Assembly (NCBI RefSeq): GCF_000230895.2
Contig: NC_016604.1
Span: forward strand, 5,704,001 to 5,768,000
DNA from: Mycolicibacterium rhodesiae NBB3
GTDB lineage: Bacteria > Actinomycetota > Actinomycetes > Mycobacteriales > Mycobacteriaceae
DNA: 64,000 nucleotides
Direction of reading: 5' to 3'
This document shows, one piece after another, positions 51,165 through 59,612 of the stretch. Below the pieces are notes generated by a model. It searched no databases and was not told where the DNA came from. It saw only the letters and a list, made by a program, of their open reading frames with translations. Position numbers and translations under genes: made by a program. Each line of letters opens with the position of its first letter. Position 1 is the stretch's first letter.

Positions 51165-52745
51165 CTAAAGCTCTCCCTGGTCGATCGCGTCCTTGACTTC
51201 CTGCGCGTGCGCGACCTGCGCTGCGGTGTAGCCGATGAACAGCGACACGGCGCCGACGATCACCGCGACCGCGGCCACCCACAGCAGGCCATAGGTGTAG
51301 CCCTGATCGAGAGCGTGCAGCTGCGCGGCGTTCATGTCCTTGACCGGTCCGTTGGTGCCGCCCAGGTACAGCGTGCGCGACGTGATGACCGCCTGGATCA
51401 CGGCGAGCACGACGGGACCGCCGAGGTTCTGCAGCATCAACGCGATCGCCGACACCGGGCCGATCTGATCGAATCCGACTCCCGCGATCGCCGACACGGT
51501 CAGCGGGACCACGATCATGCCGATGCCGAAGCCGCCGACGGTGATCGGGATGACCAGGTTCGGGAAGTACGGGATGCCGCCGTTGAGCGTGGAGCCGTAG
51601 AGCATCGCCGCGAGCACCAGCACACCGCCTGCGATGACCAGCACACGCGGTGGGAACCGCGACACCAGCGCCGAGGACACGCCGAGCCCGATGCCGAGCG
51701 CGATCACGAACGGGATGAAGCCGATGCCCGCGCGTAATGCGCTGTAGCCCATGATGTCCTGGACGTACAAGCCGATCAGCACGGTCAACGTGAACATCAC
51801 GCCGCCGGCAAGGAAGACCGCGGCGAACGTCGCGACCCGGTTGCGGTCCCTAAACAGATCCAGAGGCATCACGGGGTTGTCGGCCGTGCGCTCGACGTAC
51901 AGGAACGCCAGCAGGAACGCGCCGGCGGCCAGGCCCGAACCGATCGTCACCGGCGAGATCCAGCCCTGCTCGGGCCCCATCGAGAAGGCGAACACCGCGG
52001 CAGTGCAACCCAGGGTCGCCAGTATCGCGCCGGCGGCGTCGAGCTTCAGCCGCTCGCGGTGGGTCTCACGCAGTGTCCTGCGGGCCAGGTGGATCATCAG
52101 CAGCCCGATCGGGATGTTGATCAGGAACGCCCAGCGCCATGACACCTCGGTCAGCGCGCCACCGACGATCAGACCCATGACGGATCCGACGCCCGTCATC
52201 GCCGCGAAGATCGCCGTCGCGGCATTGCGCGCGGGTCCCTTCGGGAACGTAGTCGCGATCAGCGCCAGAGCGGTCGGGGACGCGATCGCTGCGCCGACGC
52301 CCTGCAGCAGCCGGGCGGTGACCAGTGTCGCCTCGTTCCACGCGAGACCGCACAGGACCGACGCGATGGTGAACAGTGCGACGCCGACGATGAACGTGCG
52401 CTTGCGTCCGATGACATCGCCGAGGCGACCGCCGAGCAGCATCAGCCCGCCGAACGTCAAAACGTAGGCGGTGATGACCCAGCTGCGGCCCGCATCGGAG
52501 AGACTCAGCTCGTCCTGAATCTTAGGAAGCGCGACGATGGCGACAGTGCTGTCCATGGTGGCGAGCAGCTGCATACCGCCGATGGCAATAACCGCCGCGA
52601 TGAACCGTCGCGACGGCAACCAAGCCGGGTAGCTGCCGGTTCGCTCCTTCACGGGGTTGCCCAGGCGCGAAGATAACGACCGCTTTGCCCCGCCTTCGGC
52701 GTCGCGGTACATGGCTGCCCGCTCTGCGTCATTGAGAGCCGTCAT
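51165..52745 (-). CDS. efpA: MFS efflux pump EfpA
   Basis: A 526-residue DHA2-family pump with about 14 transmembrane helices and an N-terminal cytosolic arm of about 50 residues (MTALNDAERAAMYRDAEGG), matching Rv2846c. Motif A appears as LLGGRLGDVIGRKRTF, and the SRTLYLGGTNGPVKDM loop is shared with the neighbouring paralogue. In mycobacteria EfpA is linked to tolerance of several drugs and to lipid export. ATG at 52745 lies eight bases after -10 TAAGGT (52754-52759). Confidence 0.92.
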   Translation of the reverse strand: MTALNDAERAAMYRDAEGGAKRSLSSRLGNPVKERTGSYPAWLPSRRFIAAVIAIGGMQLLATMDSTVAIVALPKIQDELSLSDAGRSWVITAYVLTFGGLMLLGGRLGDVIGRKRTFIVGVALFTIASVLCGLAWNEATLVTARLLQGVGAAIASPTALALIATTFPKGPARNAATAIFAAMTGVGSVMGLIVGGALTEVSWRWAFLINIPIGLLMIHLARRTLRETHRERLKLDAAGAILATLGCTAAVFAFSMGPEQGWISPVTIGSGLAAGAFLLAFLYVERTADNPVMPLDLFRDRNRVATFAAVFLAGGVMFTLTVLIGLYVQDIMGYSALRAGIGFIPFVIALGIGLGVSSALVSRFPPRVLVIAGGVLVLAAMLYGSTLNGGIPYFPNLVIPITVGGFGIGMIVVPLTVSAIAGVGFDQIGPVSAIALMLQNLGGPVVLAVIQAVITSRTLYLGGTNGPVKDMNAAQLHALDQGYTYGLLWVAAVAVIVGAVSLFIGYTAAQVAHAQEVKDAIDQGEL

Positions 52746-52778
52746 AGCGGGTTACCTTACAGTAATCTTAAGAATCCT
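52746..52778 (-). promoter_or_regulatory. AT-rich efpA promoter with palindrome
   Basis: This 33-base cysG-efpA spacer is far more AT-rich than its surroundings. It holds the -10 TAAGGT (52754-52759), a second TANNNT (52765-52770) and the palindrome TCTTAAGA (52766-52773). A repressor site over the promoter is plausible. Confidence 0.45.
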
Positions 52779-53975
52779 TTAACCGCCGAAGGCCGCAACA
52801 GAGCCGATCACGATGATCGCCGGGGGCCTGACGCCGTCCTCGCGGATGCGTTCGGGAGCGTCCGCGAGAGTGGCTCGCAACGTCCGCTGCGCGGCTGTCG
52901 TGCCGTGCTGGACGACAAGTACCGGAGTATCCGCAGGTCGGCCGCCTGCGAGCAGGACGCTCGCGAACTGTTCGATGCGCTCCACGGCCATCAGCAACAC
53001 GATCGTGCCGGACATCGAGGCCAGTGCATCCCAATTCACTAACGATTCCGGGTGGTCGGGTGCAACATGCCCGCTGACCACTACGAACTCGTGGGTGACG
53101 GCCCGATGCGTCACGGGAACGCCCGCAAGGGCAGGAACCGCTATGGCACTTGTCACACCCGGCACAACAGTGACAGGAATCCCGGCATCCGCGCACGCGA
53201 TGACCTCTTCGTAACCGCGCGCGAACACGAACGGGTCGCCGCCCTTGAGCCGGACGACGAACTTGCCCGCCTTGGCCCGGTCGATGAGCACCTCGTTGAT
53301 CGCGTCCTGCGCCATCGCACGTCCGTACGGAATTTTCGCGGCGTCGATGACCTCCACGTGCGGGGCGAGCTCGGCGAGCAGTTCCGGCGGCGCCAGTCGG
53401 TCGGCGACGACGACGTCGGCGTGGGCGAGCAGGCGCCGTCCGCGCACGGTGATCAGTTCCGGGTCGCCGGGGCCGCCGCCGACGAGCGCCACTCCACCGG
53501 GCAGGACGCCGGGGGTCTCGGCCGCGATGAGCCCCTGCTGCAGCGCTTCGTGTATCGCCGACCGGATCGCCGCGGACCGGCGATGGTCCCCACCGGCAAG
53601 CACTCCGACGGACAGACCTTCGTACTCGAAGGACGCCGGGGTCACGGCCGTACCCTCGCGCGCCACGTCGGCGCGCACACAGAAGATCAGGCGCCGCTCC
53701 GCCTCGGCGACCACGGCGGCATTGACGGCCGGATCGTCGGTGGCCGCGATCGCATACCAGGCACCTTCAAGGTCACCCTCACGAAATTCTCTGAGCTCCA
53801 ATGTGATTCCGGCCAGGGCCTCGACAGCCGGGGTGGCGCTGCGGGTGATCACGTGCACATCGGCACCGTTGGCCACCAGCAGGGGCAGCCGTCGCTGCGC
53901 CACGGAGCCGCCGCCGACGACCACGACCTTTCTGCCGGCCAGGCGCAGGCCGACGAGGTAGGCGTTATCGCTCAC
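52779..53975 (-). CDS. cysG: Siroheme synthase: precorrin-2 dehydrogenase/ferrochelatase fused to uroporphyrinogen-III methyltransferase
   Basis: A 398-residue fusion corresponding to Rv2847c. The N-terminal CysG-B domain (about 1-150) shows VVVVGGGSVAQRRLPLL; the C-terminal SUMT domain (about 160-395) shows ALVGGGPGDPELITVRG, VVADRLAPPELL and VVRLKGGDPFVFARGYEE. It makes precorrin-2, and then siroheme for sulfite and nitrite reductases, feeding cobalamin as well. GTG at 53975 lies six bases after -10 TAAGCT (53982-53987), whose first bases are the cobB stop codon. Confidence 0.93.
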   Translation of the reverse strand: MSDNAYLVGLRLAGRKVVVVGGGSVAQRRLPLLVANGADVHVITRSATPAVEALAGITLELREFREGDLEGAWYAIAATDDPAVNAAVVAEAERRLIFCVRADVAREGTAVTPASFEYEGLSVGVLAGGDHRRSAAIRSAIHEALQQGLIAAETPGVLPGGVALVGGGPGDPELITVRGRRLLAHADVVVADRLAPPELLAELAPHVEVIDAAKIPYGRAMAQDAINEVLIDRAKAGKFVVRLKGGDPFVFARGYEEVIACADAGIPVTVVPGVTSAIAVPALAGVPVTHRAVTHEFVVVSGHVAPDHPESLVNWDALASMSGTIVLLMAVERIEQFASVLLAGGRPADTPVLVVQHGTTAAQRTLRATLADAPERIREDGVRPPAIIVIGSVAAFGG

Positions 53976-53981
53976 CCGGCG

Positions 53982-53987
53982 AGCTTA
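53982..53987 (-). promoter_or_regulatory. -10 of cysG overlapping the cobB stop codon
   Basis: Minus-strand TAAGCT begins with the TAA stop of cobB and ends six bases before the cysG GTG, so cysG can be transcribed as a leaderless mRNA apart from cobB. Confidence 0.5.
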
Positions 53988-55370
53988 GAGGTTGCGAGGG
54001 CTCGAGTAGAACCGCGACTCCGCTGCCGACACGAACCTGGCGATGGCCTGCGGGTGTGCGGCCGGATGCGTGTGTAGATAGCTGGCGTGCACCCCGCCCG
54101 CCACCACACCGTCCCGCACGGCGTCGACGCCGCGACCGTTGTACGCCCATGCCGGCGAACAACCCTCACGCAAATTCACTGCGGTGCGATGGAACTCGTG
54201 GCCCACGGCACGCTCCCCGAGCGCGTACAGCGGCGATTCGGTCACCGCCACCGCCGTGCGGTAGCCCAGCGTGAGGCGATCGGTGAAGTGCGCCGAGCCG
54301 GGCAGCACCCCGCACATCGGATGCCCGTCGAGATCGTCGACCAGATAGGTCAGACCCGCGCATTCGGCATGCACCGGCGCACCGGACGCGGCGAGCGCGT
54401 TGATCTGCTGTCGCACAACATCATTGCCCGACAGCTCGGTACTGAACTGTTCCGGGAATCCACCGGGCAGCACCAACGCGGCGGCGCGCGGCGGCAACGG
54501 ATCGATCAGCGGATCGAACTCCACCACTTCGGCGCCGGTCGCGCACAGCAACTCACGATGTTCGGCGTAACCGAAGGTGAACGCCCTTCCCGCGGCGAGC
54601 GCCACCACCACGTGACCCGCGACCGGCTGTGCTGGTGCCGGATTCCAGGGTTCGCCGTCGACCCGGCTGGCGGCGATCCCAGCGATCCCCGCAAGATCGA
54701 CGTGGCGGCTGACCTGTCCGATCATCGCGTCCACCGCCGCGCCCGCCTGCGCGCCGTGTTCGGCTGCCGTGATCAGGCCGAGATGCCTTGACGGCACGGA
54801 CAACTCGTCGACCCGCGGGATCGCGCCGAAAACAGTAACTCCGGCATGCTCGCACGCTTGGCGCAAGACCTCTTCGTGGCGGGGCGAGCCGACGCGGTTG
54901 AGGATCACACCGGCGATCCGGATCCTCGTATCGAACGTCGAAAAGCCGTGTAGCAGCGCCGCGACACTGTGACTTTGGCCACGTCCATCGACGACCAGGA
55001 CGACCGGTACGCCGAGGATCGCGGCCACCTGCGCGGTCGATCCTTGCGCGGTGCCGGTGAAGCCGTCTGCGATCCGACCGTCGAACAACCCCATGACGCC
55101 CTCGACGACAGCGATGTCGGCCGCTGCACTGCCATGCCGATACAGCGGACCGATCAGCGACTCACCGACCAGTACCGGGTCGAGATTGCGGCCCACGCGC
55201 CGTGCGGCCAGCGCGTGGTATCCGGGGTCGATGTAGTCCGGCCCGACCTTGAACGGCGCGACGGTGGTGCCCGCCCGGCGCAGGGCACCCATCAAACCCG
55301 TTGCCACCGTGGTCTTTCCACTGCCCGACGACGGCGCGGCGATGACAACGGCAGGTGTCGACGCGGTCAC
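53985..55370 (-). CDS. cobB: Cobyrinate / hydrogenobyrinate a,c-diamide synthase
   Basis: A 461-residue amidotransferase corresponding to Rv2848c. The N-terminal ATP domain shows the P-loop SGSGKTTVATGLMGALRRAG (split by context) near residues 15-30; the C-terminal class I glutaminase domain shows LPGGFPEQF and the nucleophile cysteine in HAECAGLTYL near 338, with histidine in GGVHASYLHTH. It amidates the a and c side chains of the corrin ring using glutamine. Start at 55370 (GTG); a 136-base spacer with a long hairpin separates it from cobO. Confidence 0.93.
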   Translation of the reverse strand: MTASTPAVVIAAPSSGSGKTTVATGLMGALRRAGTTVAPFKVGPDYIDPGYHALAARRVGRNLDPVLVGESLIGPLYRHGSAAADIAVVEGVMGLFDGRIADGFTGTAQGSTAQVAAILGVPVVLVVDGRGQSHSVAALLHGFSTFDTRIRIAGVILNRVGSPRHEEVLRQACEHAGVTVFGAIPRVDELSVPSRHLGLITAAEHGAQAGAAVDAMIGQVSRHVDLAGIAGIAASRVDGEPWNPAPAQPVAGHVVVALAAGRAFTFGYAEHRELLCATGAEVVEFDPLIDPLPPRAAALVLPGGFPEQFSTELSGNDVVRQQINALAASGAPVHAECAGLTYLVDDLDGHPMCGVLPGSAHFTDRLTLGYRTAVAVTESPLYALGERAVGHEFHRTAVNLREGCSPAWAYNGRGVDAVRDGVVAGGVHASYLHTHPAAHPQAIARFVSAAESRFYSSPRNL

Positions 55371-55385
55371 TCCCCACTCCGACCG

Positions 55386-55495
55386 CGAGCGTGCGTGTCT
55401 GGGCGGGGCACGCCGGGTAATGGTCGAAGTTTGCGCACGTTCATGCGCAGAACAAGGAAACTATGCGGCGTGTCGCCCGCAGACACGCACGCTCG
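55386..55495. repeat. Long nested hairpin between cobO and cobB
   Basis: Perfect 16-base arms at 55386-55401 and 55480-55495 (core GAGCGTGCGTGTCTG) extend in the same register to 55414/55467 with three mismatches, giving a stem of about 29 positions. The loop holds a second stem of TGCGCA repeats (55432-55437 and 55444-55449). Unrelated in sequence to the GCGATTTCGG hairpins. It fills most of the spacer and may terminate cobO transcription or be a dispersed repeat. Confidence 0.6.
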
Positions 55496-55506
55496 GCAGG
55501 GAAGTC

Positions 55507-56121
55507 TCACCACTCGATGCCCTTCTGGCCCTTACGGCCGGCATCCATCGGGTGTTTGACCTTGGTCATCTCGGTGACGAGGTCGGCGGCGTCGAGCAGC
55601 TTCTGCGGCGCATCGCGCCCGGTGATGACGACGTGCTGGGTGCCCGGCCGCCCCGTCAGCACGGCGACCACCTCGTCGACGTCCACCCAACCCCACTTCA
55701 GCGGGTAGGTGAACTCGTCGAGAACGTAGAAGTCGTGACGCTCGTGCGCAAGTCGGCGGCTGATCTCCGCCCAGCCGTCGGCCGCCGCGGCGGCATGGTC
55801 GTCTTCGTCGCCGTGCTTGCGCGACCATGACCAGCCCGCGCCCATTTTGTGCCACTCGACGGGGCCGCCGACTCCGTGCTCATCGTGCAGCCTGCCGAGC
55901 TGGCCGAAGGCGGCCTCCTCACCGACCTTCCACTTGGCGCTCTTGACGAATTGGAACACCGCGACCGAGAAACCCTGGTTCCATGCCCGCAAGGCCATGC
56001 CGAACGCGGCGGTCGACTTACCCTTGCCCGCACCGGTGTGCACCGCGAGCAGCGGAGCGTTGCGGCGCGCGCGGGTGGTGAGCCCGTCGTCGGGAACGGT
56101 GGCCGGTTGACCCTGCGGCAT
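55507..56121 (-). CDS. cobO: Cob(I)alamin / corrinoid adenosyltransferase
   Basis: A 204-residue CobA/CobO-type adenosyltransferase corresponding to Rv2849c. The P-loop is TGAGKGKST at residues 29-37; downstream are NQGFSVAVFQFVKSAKWKVGEE, FYVLDEFTYPLKWGWV and VITGRDAP. It transfers the adenosyl group of ATP to Co(I) corrinoids in adenosylcobalamin synthesis. ATG at 56121 follows GGGGGAG, 14 bases after the chelatase-like gene. Confidence 0.94.
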   Translation of the reverse strand: MPQGQPATVPDDGLTTRARRNAPLLAVHTGAGKGKSTAAFGMALRAWNQGFSVAVFQFVKSAKWKVGEEAAFGQLGRLHDEHGVGGPVEWHKMGAGWSWSRKHGDEDDHAAAAADGWAEISRRLAHERHDFYVLDEFTYPLKWGWVDVDEVVAVLTGRPGTQHVVITGRDAPQKLLDAADLVTEMTKVKHPMDAGRKGQKGIEW

Positions 56122-56135
56122 AAGTCACTCCCCCA

Positions 56136-57959
56136 TCAGGCGGCGGTGCGCACCACGTCGGTGAGGCTGTCAGCGCGAAGCTGCGCCAGACGCACAGCCG
56201 GCGCACCCAGCTGACGGGCCAATTGCTCCGCCAAACCCAATCGTACGTAGGAGGTTTCGCAGTCCACCACGACAGCGGCCGCACCTTCGGCCATCAGCCG
56301 AGCCGCCGCCTCCCTGGTGCGCCCCAACGGATCGGGGCCGCCGGTCGCGCGACCGTCCGTCAGCACCACGACCAGGCTGCGCCGGGCACGGTCACGCGCC
56401 TTCTCCCGGACGACCACGTCGCGGGCGGCCAGCAGACCTTGCGCCAGGGGCGTTTTGCCGCCGGTGTCGAAGCGTGCGAGCCGACGGCTCGCGATGTGCA
56501 CCGAGGACGTCGGCGGCAGCAGTAACCGGGCACCGGATTGCCGGAACGTGATCACGGCGACCTTGTCCCGGCGCTGGTACGCGTCGCGCAACAACGACAA
56601 CGCCGCACCGCTGACCGCCGACATGCGGTCGCGGGCGGCCATCGAGCCCGACGCGTCGACCACGAAGATCACCAGATTCCCTTCGCGCCCTTCGCGAACG
56701 GCGTGCCGCACGTCCTCGAGCACCGGCCGGGGTCGTCCCGGCGCCTGTTGGTGTCCGGCCGCGGCCAGCAGCGTCCCGAACACGTGCACGCCGTGGCCCT
56801 CGGCGGCGTGCGTGGTGGACGAGACCACGGTTCCGGTGCGGTTGCGCGCGCGTGATCTGCGCCCGGGCGCGCCATCTCCCACGCCGGGTACGACGAGTGC
56901 GCGGGTCCGGAACACCGCCGACGGTGGCGCGCTGGGACGGGTCGCCGAGCTCGAATTCCGCTGCGGGGCAGCAGGTTCAGACGTCTGATCCGATGCCGAT
57001 TCTCCACCACCGGGCGGGTCGGGCTCCGGGTCGGGGTCCGCGGACTCCCCCGCCTGTTGCATCGCCTGGTCGAGCTGGTCGGGGTCGAGTCCGGGATCGT
57101 CGAACGGGTCGCGCCGTCGCCGGTGCGGCAGCGCGAGTTCGGCGGCCACCCGGACATCGTCCTCGGTGACCGTGTCATCGCCGCGCCAGGCCGCGTGAGC
57201 AACCGCAGTCCGCGCGACCACCAAATCGGCGCGCATACCGTCGACGTCGAATGCCGCGCACAGGGCGGCGATCCGACGTAACTCGCTGTCCGGCAACGTC
57301 ACCGCCGCCACTTTCTGGCGAGCCGCGGCGATGCGGTCGACCAATTCGGCGTCGGCTGCGGCGTACCGTTGCGCGAACCCCGCCGGGTCGGCCTCGAACG
57401 CCATCCGCTGCCGAACGACCTCGACACGGACGTCGACATCGCGAGAGGCGTGCACGTCGACGGTCAACCCGAACCGGTCGAGCAACTGCGGACGCAGTTC
57501 GCCCTCTTCGGGATTCATCGTCCCGACGAGGACGAAACGTGCGTCGTGACTGTGCGATACCCCGTCGCGCTCCACGTGCACCCGACCCATCGCGGCCGCG
57601 TCCAGCAGCACGTCCACGAGGTGATCGTGTAGCAGATTGACTTCGTCGACATAGAGCACGCCACCGTGCGCGCGGGCCAACAGGCCGGGCGAGAACGCGT
57701 GCTCGCCATCGCGGAGCACCTTCTGCAGGTCCAGTGAACCGACGACGCGATCCTCGGTCGCGCCGATCGGCAGCTCGACCAGGGCCGCGCCGTCCACTGC
57801 GGCAAGCACCTCGGCGAGGCCCCGCACCGCGGTCGATTTCGCCGTGCCCTTCTCCCCGCGGATCAGCACGCCGCCGATCTCCGGGCGCACCGCACACAGC
57901 AGCAGCGCCAGGCGCAGCCGGTCGTGGCCGACGATCGCGTTGAAGGGGTACGTGGTCAT
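56136..57959 (-). CDS. Fused magnesium/cobalt chelatase I-D-like AAA+ and VWA protein
   Basis: A 607-residue protein corresponding to Rv2850c. The N-terminal AAA+ half (about 1-290) resembles chelatase subunit I ([19 protein letters not shown]-loop near 36-53, [19 protein letters not shown]); a Pro/Asp-rich linker (about 305-400) leads to a VWA domain with the MIDAS motif [11 protein letters not shown] near 438. It is likely the motor partner of CobN in cobalt insertion, since mycobacteria make no chlorophyll. ATG overlaps the GNAT stop by four bases (ATGA). Confidence 0.88.
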   Translation of the reverse strand: MTTYPFNAIVGHDRLRLALLLCAVRPEIGGVLIRGEKGTAKSTAVRGLAEVLAAVDGAALVELPIGATEDRVVGSLDLQKVLRDGEHAFSPGLLARAHGGVLYVDEVNLLHDHLVDVLLDAAAMGRVHVERDGVSHSHDARFVLVGTMNPEEGELRPQLLDRFGLTVDVHASRDVDVRVEVVRQRMAFEADPAGFAQRYAAADAELVDRIAAARQKVAAVTLPDSELRRIAALCAAFDVDGMRADLVVARTAVAHAAWRGDDTVTEDDVRVAAELALPHRRRRDPFDDPGLDPDQLDQAMQQAGESADPDPEPDPPGGGESASDQTSEPAAPQRNSSSATRPSAPPSAVFRTRALVVPGVGDGAPGRRSRARNRTGTVVSSTTHAAEGHGVHVFGTLLAAAGHQQAPGRPRPVLEDVRHAVREGREGNLVIFVVDASGSMAARDRMSAVSGAALSLLRDAYQRRDKVAVITFRQSGARLLLPPTSSVHIASRRLARFDTGGKTPLAQGLLAARDVVVREKARDRARRSLVVVLTDGRATGGPDPLGRTREAAARLMAEGAAAVVVDCETSYVRLGLAEQLARQLGAPAVRLAQLRADSLTDVVRTAA

Positions 57960-58402
57960 GACTTCACCATCGGGACGTGCGGGACGCCGTCGTCGAGGAA
58001 TTCCGCACCGTCACGGACGAATCCATGGCGGGCGTACATCTCCTCGAGGTAGGTCTGTGCGTTGATACGGCATGGATGATCGCCCACCTCGGCGAGCGCC
58101 GCCTGCAAAAGCCGGGTGGTGTGCCCCTGGCCGCGCGCCTCCCGCTTGGTGCAGACCCGGCCGATGCGAAAGCCCTTCTGGCCGCCGGGATGTTCTTCCA
58201 TCAGACGCAGCGTGCAGATGACCTCGCCGTCGGCTCCCTCGAGCCAGAAGTGACGGGTTTCGGTGAGCAGATCCCGTCCGTCCAGTTCGGGGTAGGGCGT
58301 GGCCTGTTCCACGACGAAGACCTCGACGCGCAGTTTGAGCAGTTCGTAGAGCGTCGCCGCGTCCAGGTCCTTGGCCCAGCTCCGGCGTAGCGCGACCGTC
58401 AT
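57956..58402 (-). CDS. ElaA-like GNAT acetyltransferase
   Basis: A 148-residue GNAT protein of the ElaA type corresponding to Rv2851c. Family segments are [27 protein letters not shown] near the start and the acetyl-CoA loop [21 protein letters not shown] (split by context) near 80-100. Substrate unknown. It overlaps the chelatase-like gene and heads the GNAT-chelatase-cobO unit. Confidence 0.85.
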   Translation of the reverse strand: MTVALRRSWAKDLDAATLYELLKLRVEVFVVEQATPYPELDGRDLLTETRHFWLEGADGEVICTLRLMEEHPGGQKGFRIGRVCTKREARGQGHTTRLLQAALAEVGDHPCRINAQTYLEEMYARHGFVRDGAEFLDDGVPHVPMVKS

Positions 58403-58567
58403 CGGGCGTGCACCGGCGCAACGGCGGTCGTGGCTACCTGCGGGTCAGACACCCGAACGATCATCCTTCGTGTCGATTTCCTCGCGGCTGGCGGTTTTCA
58501 GGTTATCCCGCGGACCTATGCCCGCGTCGGCCCAGGTCGGCGACGACCCACGACTAAGGTGGCTGAG

Positions 58568-59608
58568 GTGACCGAGTGGGAGCCAGACGTGCTGGCCGGT
58601 TACCGGCAACAGACGATCGAGCTGGGACCCGATCCCGACGGTGAGGGGCACCTCGTCGCCACGCTGGTGCGCCGCGGTGCGGTCCAGCCGTCGGCGACCC
58701 GCGCCGTGCTGGTGGTGCACGGCTTCACCGACTACTTCTTCCACACCGAGCTGGCCGATCACCTCGCCAGTCGCGGGTTCGCCTTCTATGCGCTGGACTT
58801 ACACAAGTGCGGCCGGTCGTGGCGCGAGGGCCAGACTCCGCACTTCACCACCGACCTGACCCGGTACGACGACGAGCTGAGTCGCGCGCTGGACATCATC
58901 AACGCCGAATGCCCGGCCGACGTCCTCGTCTACGGTCACTCCGCCGGCGGGCTCATCGTGTCGCTGTATCTGGACCGGCTGCACAGCGGTGGCCTGACGA
59001 GACGCAAACGCGTCACCGGACTTGTCCTCAACAGCCCATGGCTCGACCTGCAGGGACCGTCATTCCTGCGCACCGCACCCACCGGCGCCGCGATCGCCGC
59101 GTTGTCGCGGATGCGGAAGCTCTCGGTGGTGCGCTCCCCGACCCCGGGCGGTTACGGAACCACGCTGCACCGCGACTACGCGGGCGAATTCGACTACGAC
59201 CTGAAGTGGAAGCCGATCGGCGGGTTTCCCGTCACGTTCGGATGGATCCACGCGATCCGGCGCGGTCACGCCAGACTTCACCGCGGCCTCGACGTGGGTG
59301 TGCCCAACCTGATCCTGCGGTCGGATCACAGTGTGCGTGAGGTCAATGACCCGGACACCATCCAGCGCGGCGACGCGGTCCTGGACGTCAAGCAGATCGC
59401 CCGCTGGGCCGGTTGCATCGGCAATCGCACCGCCGTCGTGCCGATCACCGACGCCAAGCACGACGTGTTCCTGTCCGTCGCCGACGTGCGTGAGGTCGCC
59501 TACGACGAACTCGATCGATGGCTGACCGACTATACCGCCGACGGCGCAGAGCCTCCTAGCCAGACAACCGAAACCATTGCACAGCAACATAACCCGCATA
59601 AGGGGTAA
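58568..59608 (+). CDS. Serine hydrolase / monoacylglycerol-lipase-like alpha/beta hydrolase
   Basis: A 346-residue protein corresponding to Rv2854. The oxyanion region is VVHGFTDYFFHTELADHLAS near 47-66, the nucleophile elbow GHSAGGL near 119-125, an acid in LILRSDHS, and the histidine in DAKHDVFLS near 300. The type is that of monoacylglycerol lipases. GTG at 58568 gives the same length as the M. tuberculosis protein and lies seven bases after -10 TAAGGT (58555-58560), so a leaderless mRNA is likely. mtr follows on the same strand. Confidence 0.87.
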   Translation: MTEWEPDVLAGYRQQTIELGPDPDGEGHLVATLVRRGAVQPSATRAVLVVHGFTDYFFHTELADHLASRGFAFYALDLHKCGRSWREGQTPHFTTDLTRYDDELSRALDIINAECPADVLVYGHSAGGLIVSLYLDRLHSGGLTRRKRVTGLVLNSPWLDLQGPSFLRTAPTGAAIAALSRMRKLSVVRSPTPGGYGTTLHRDYAGEFDYDLKWKPIGGFPVTFGWIHAIRRGHARLHRGLDVGVPNLILRSDHSVREVNDPDTIQRGDAVLDVKQIARWAGCIGNRTAVVPITDAKHDVFLSVADVREVAYDELDRWLTDYTADGAEPPSQTTETIAQQHNPHKG

Positions 59609-59612
59609 CGAG

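Noticed and set aside
55371-55506. Cobalamin riboswitch upstream of cobB
   Set aside because: I looked for a B12-box-like segment and the multi-helix layout and found only a long simple hairpin.
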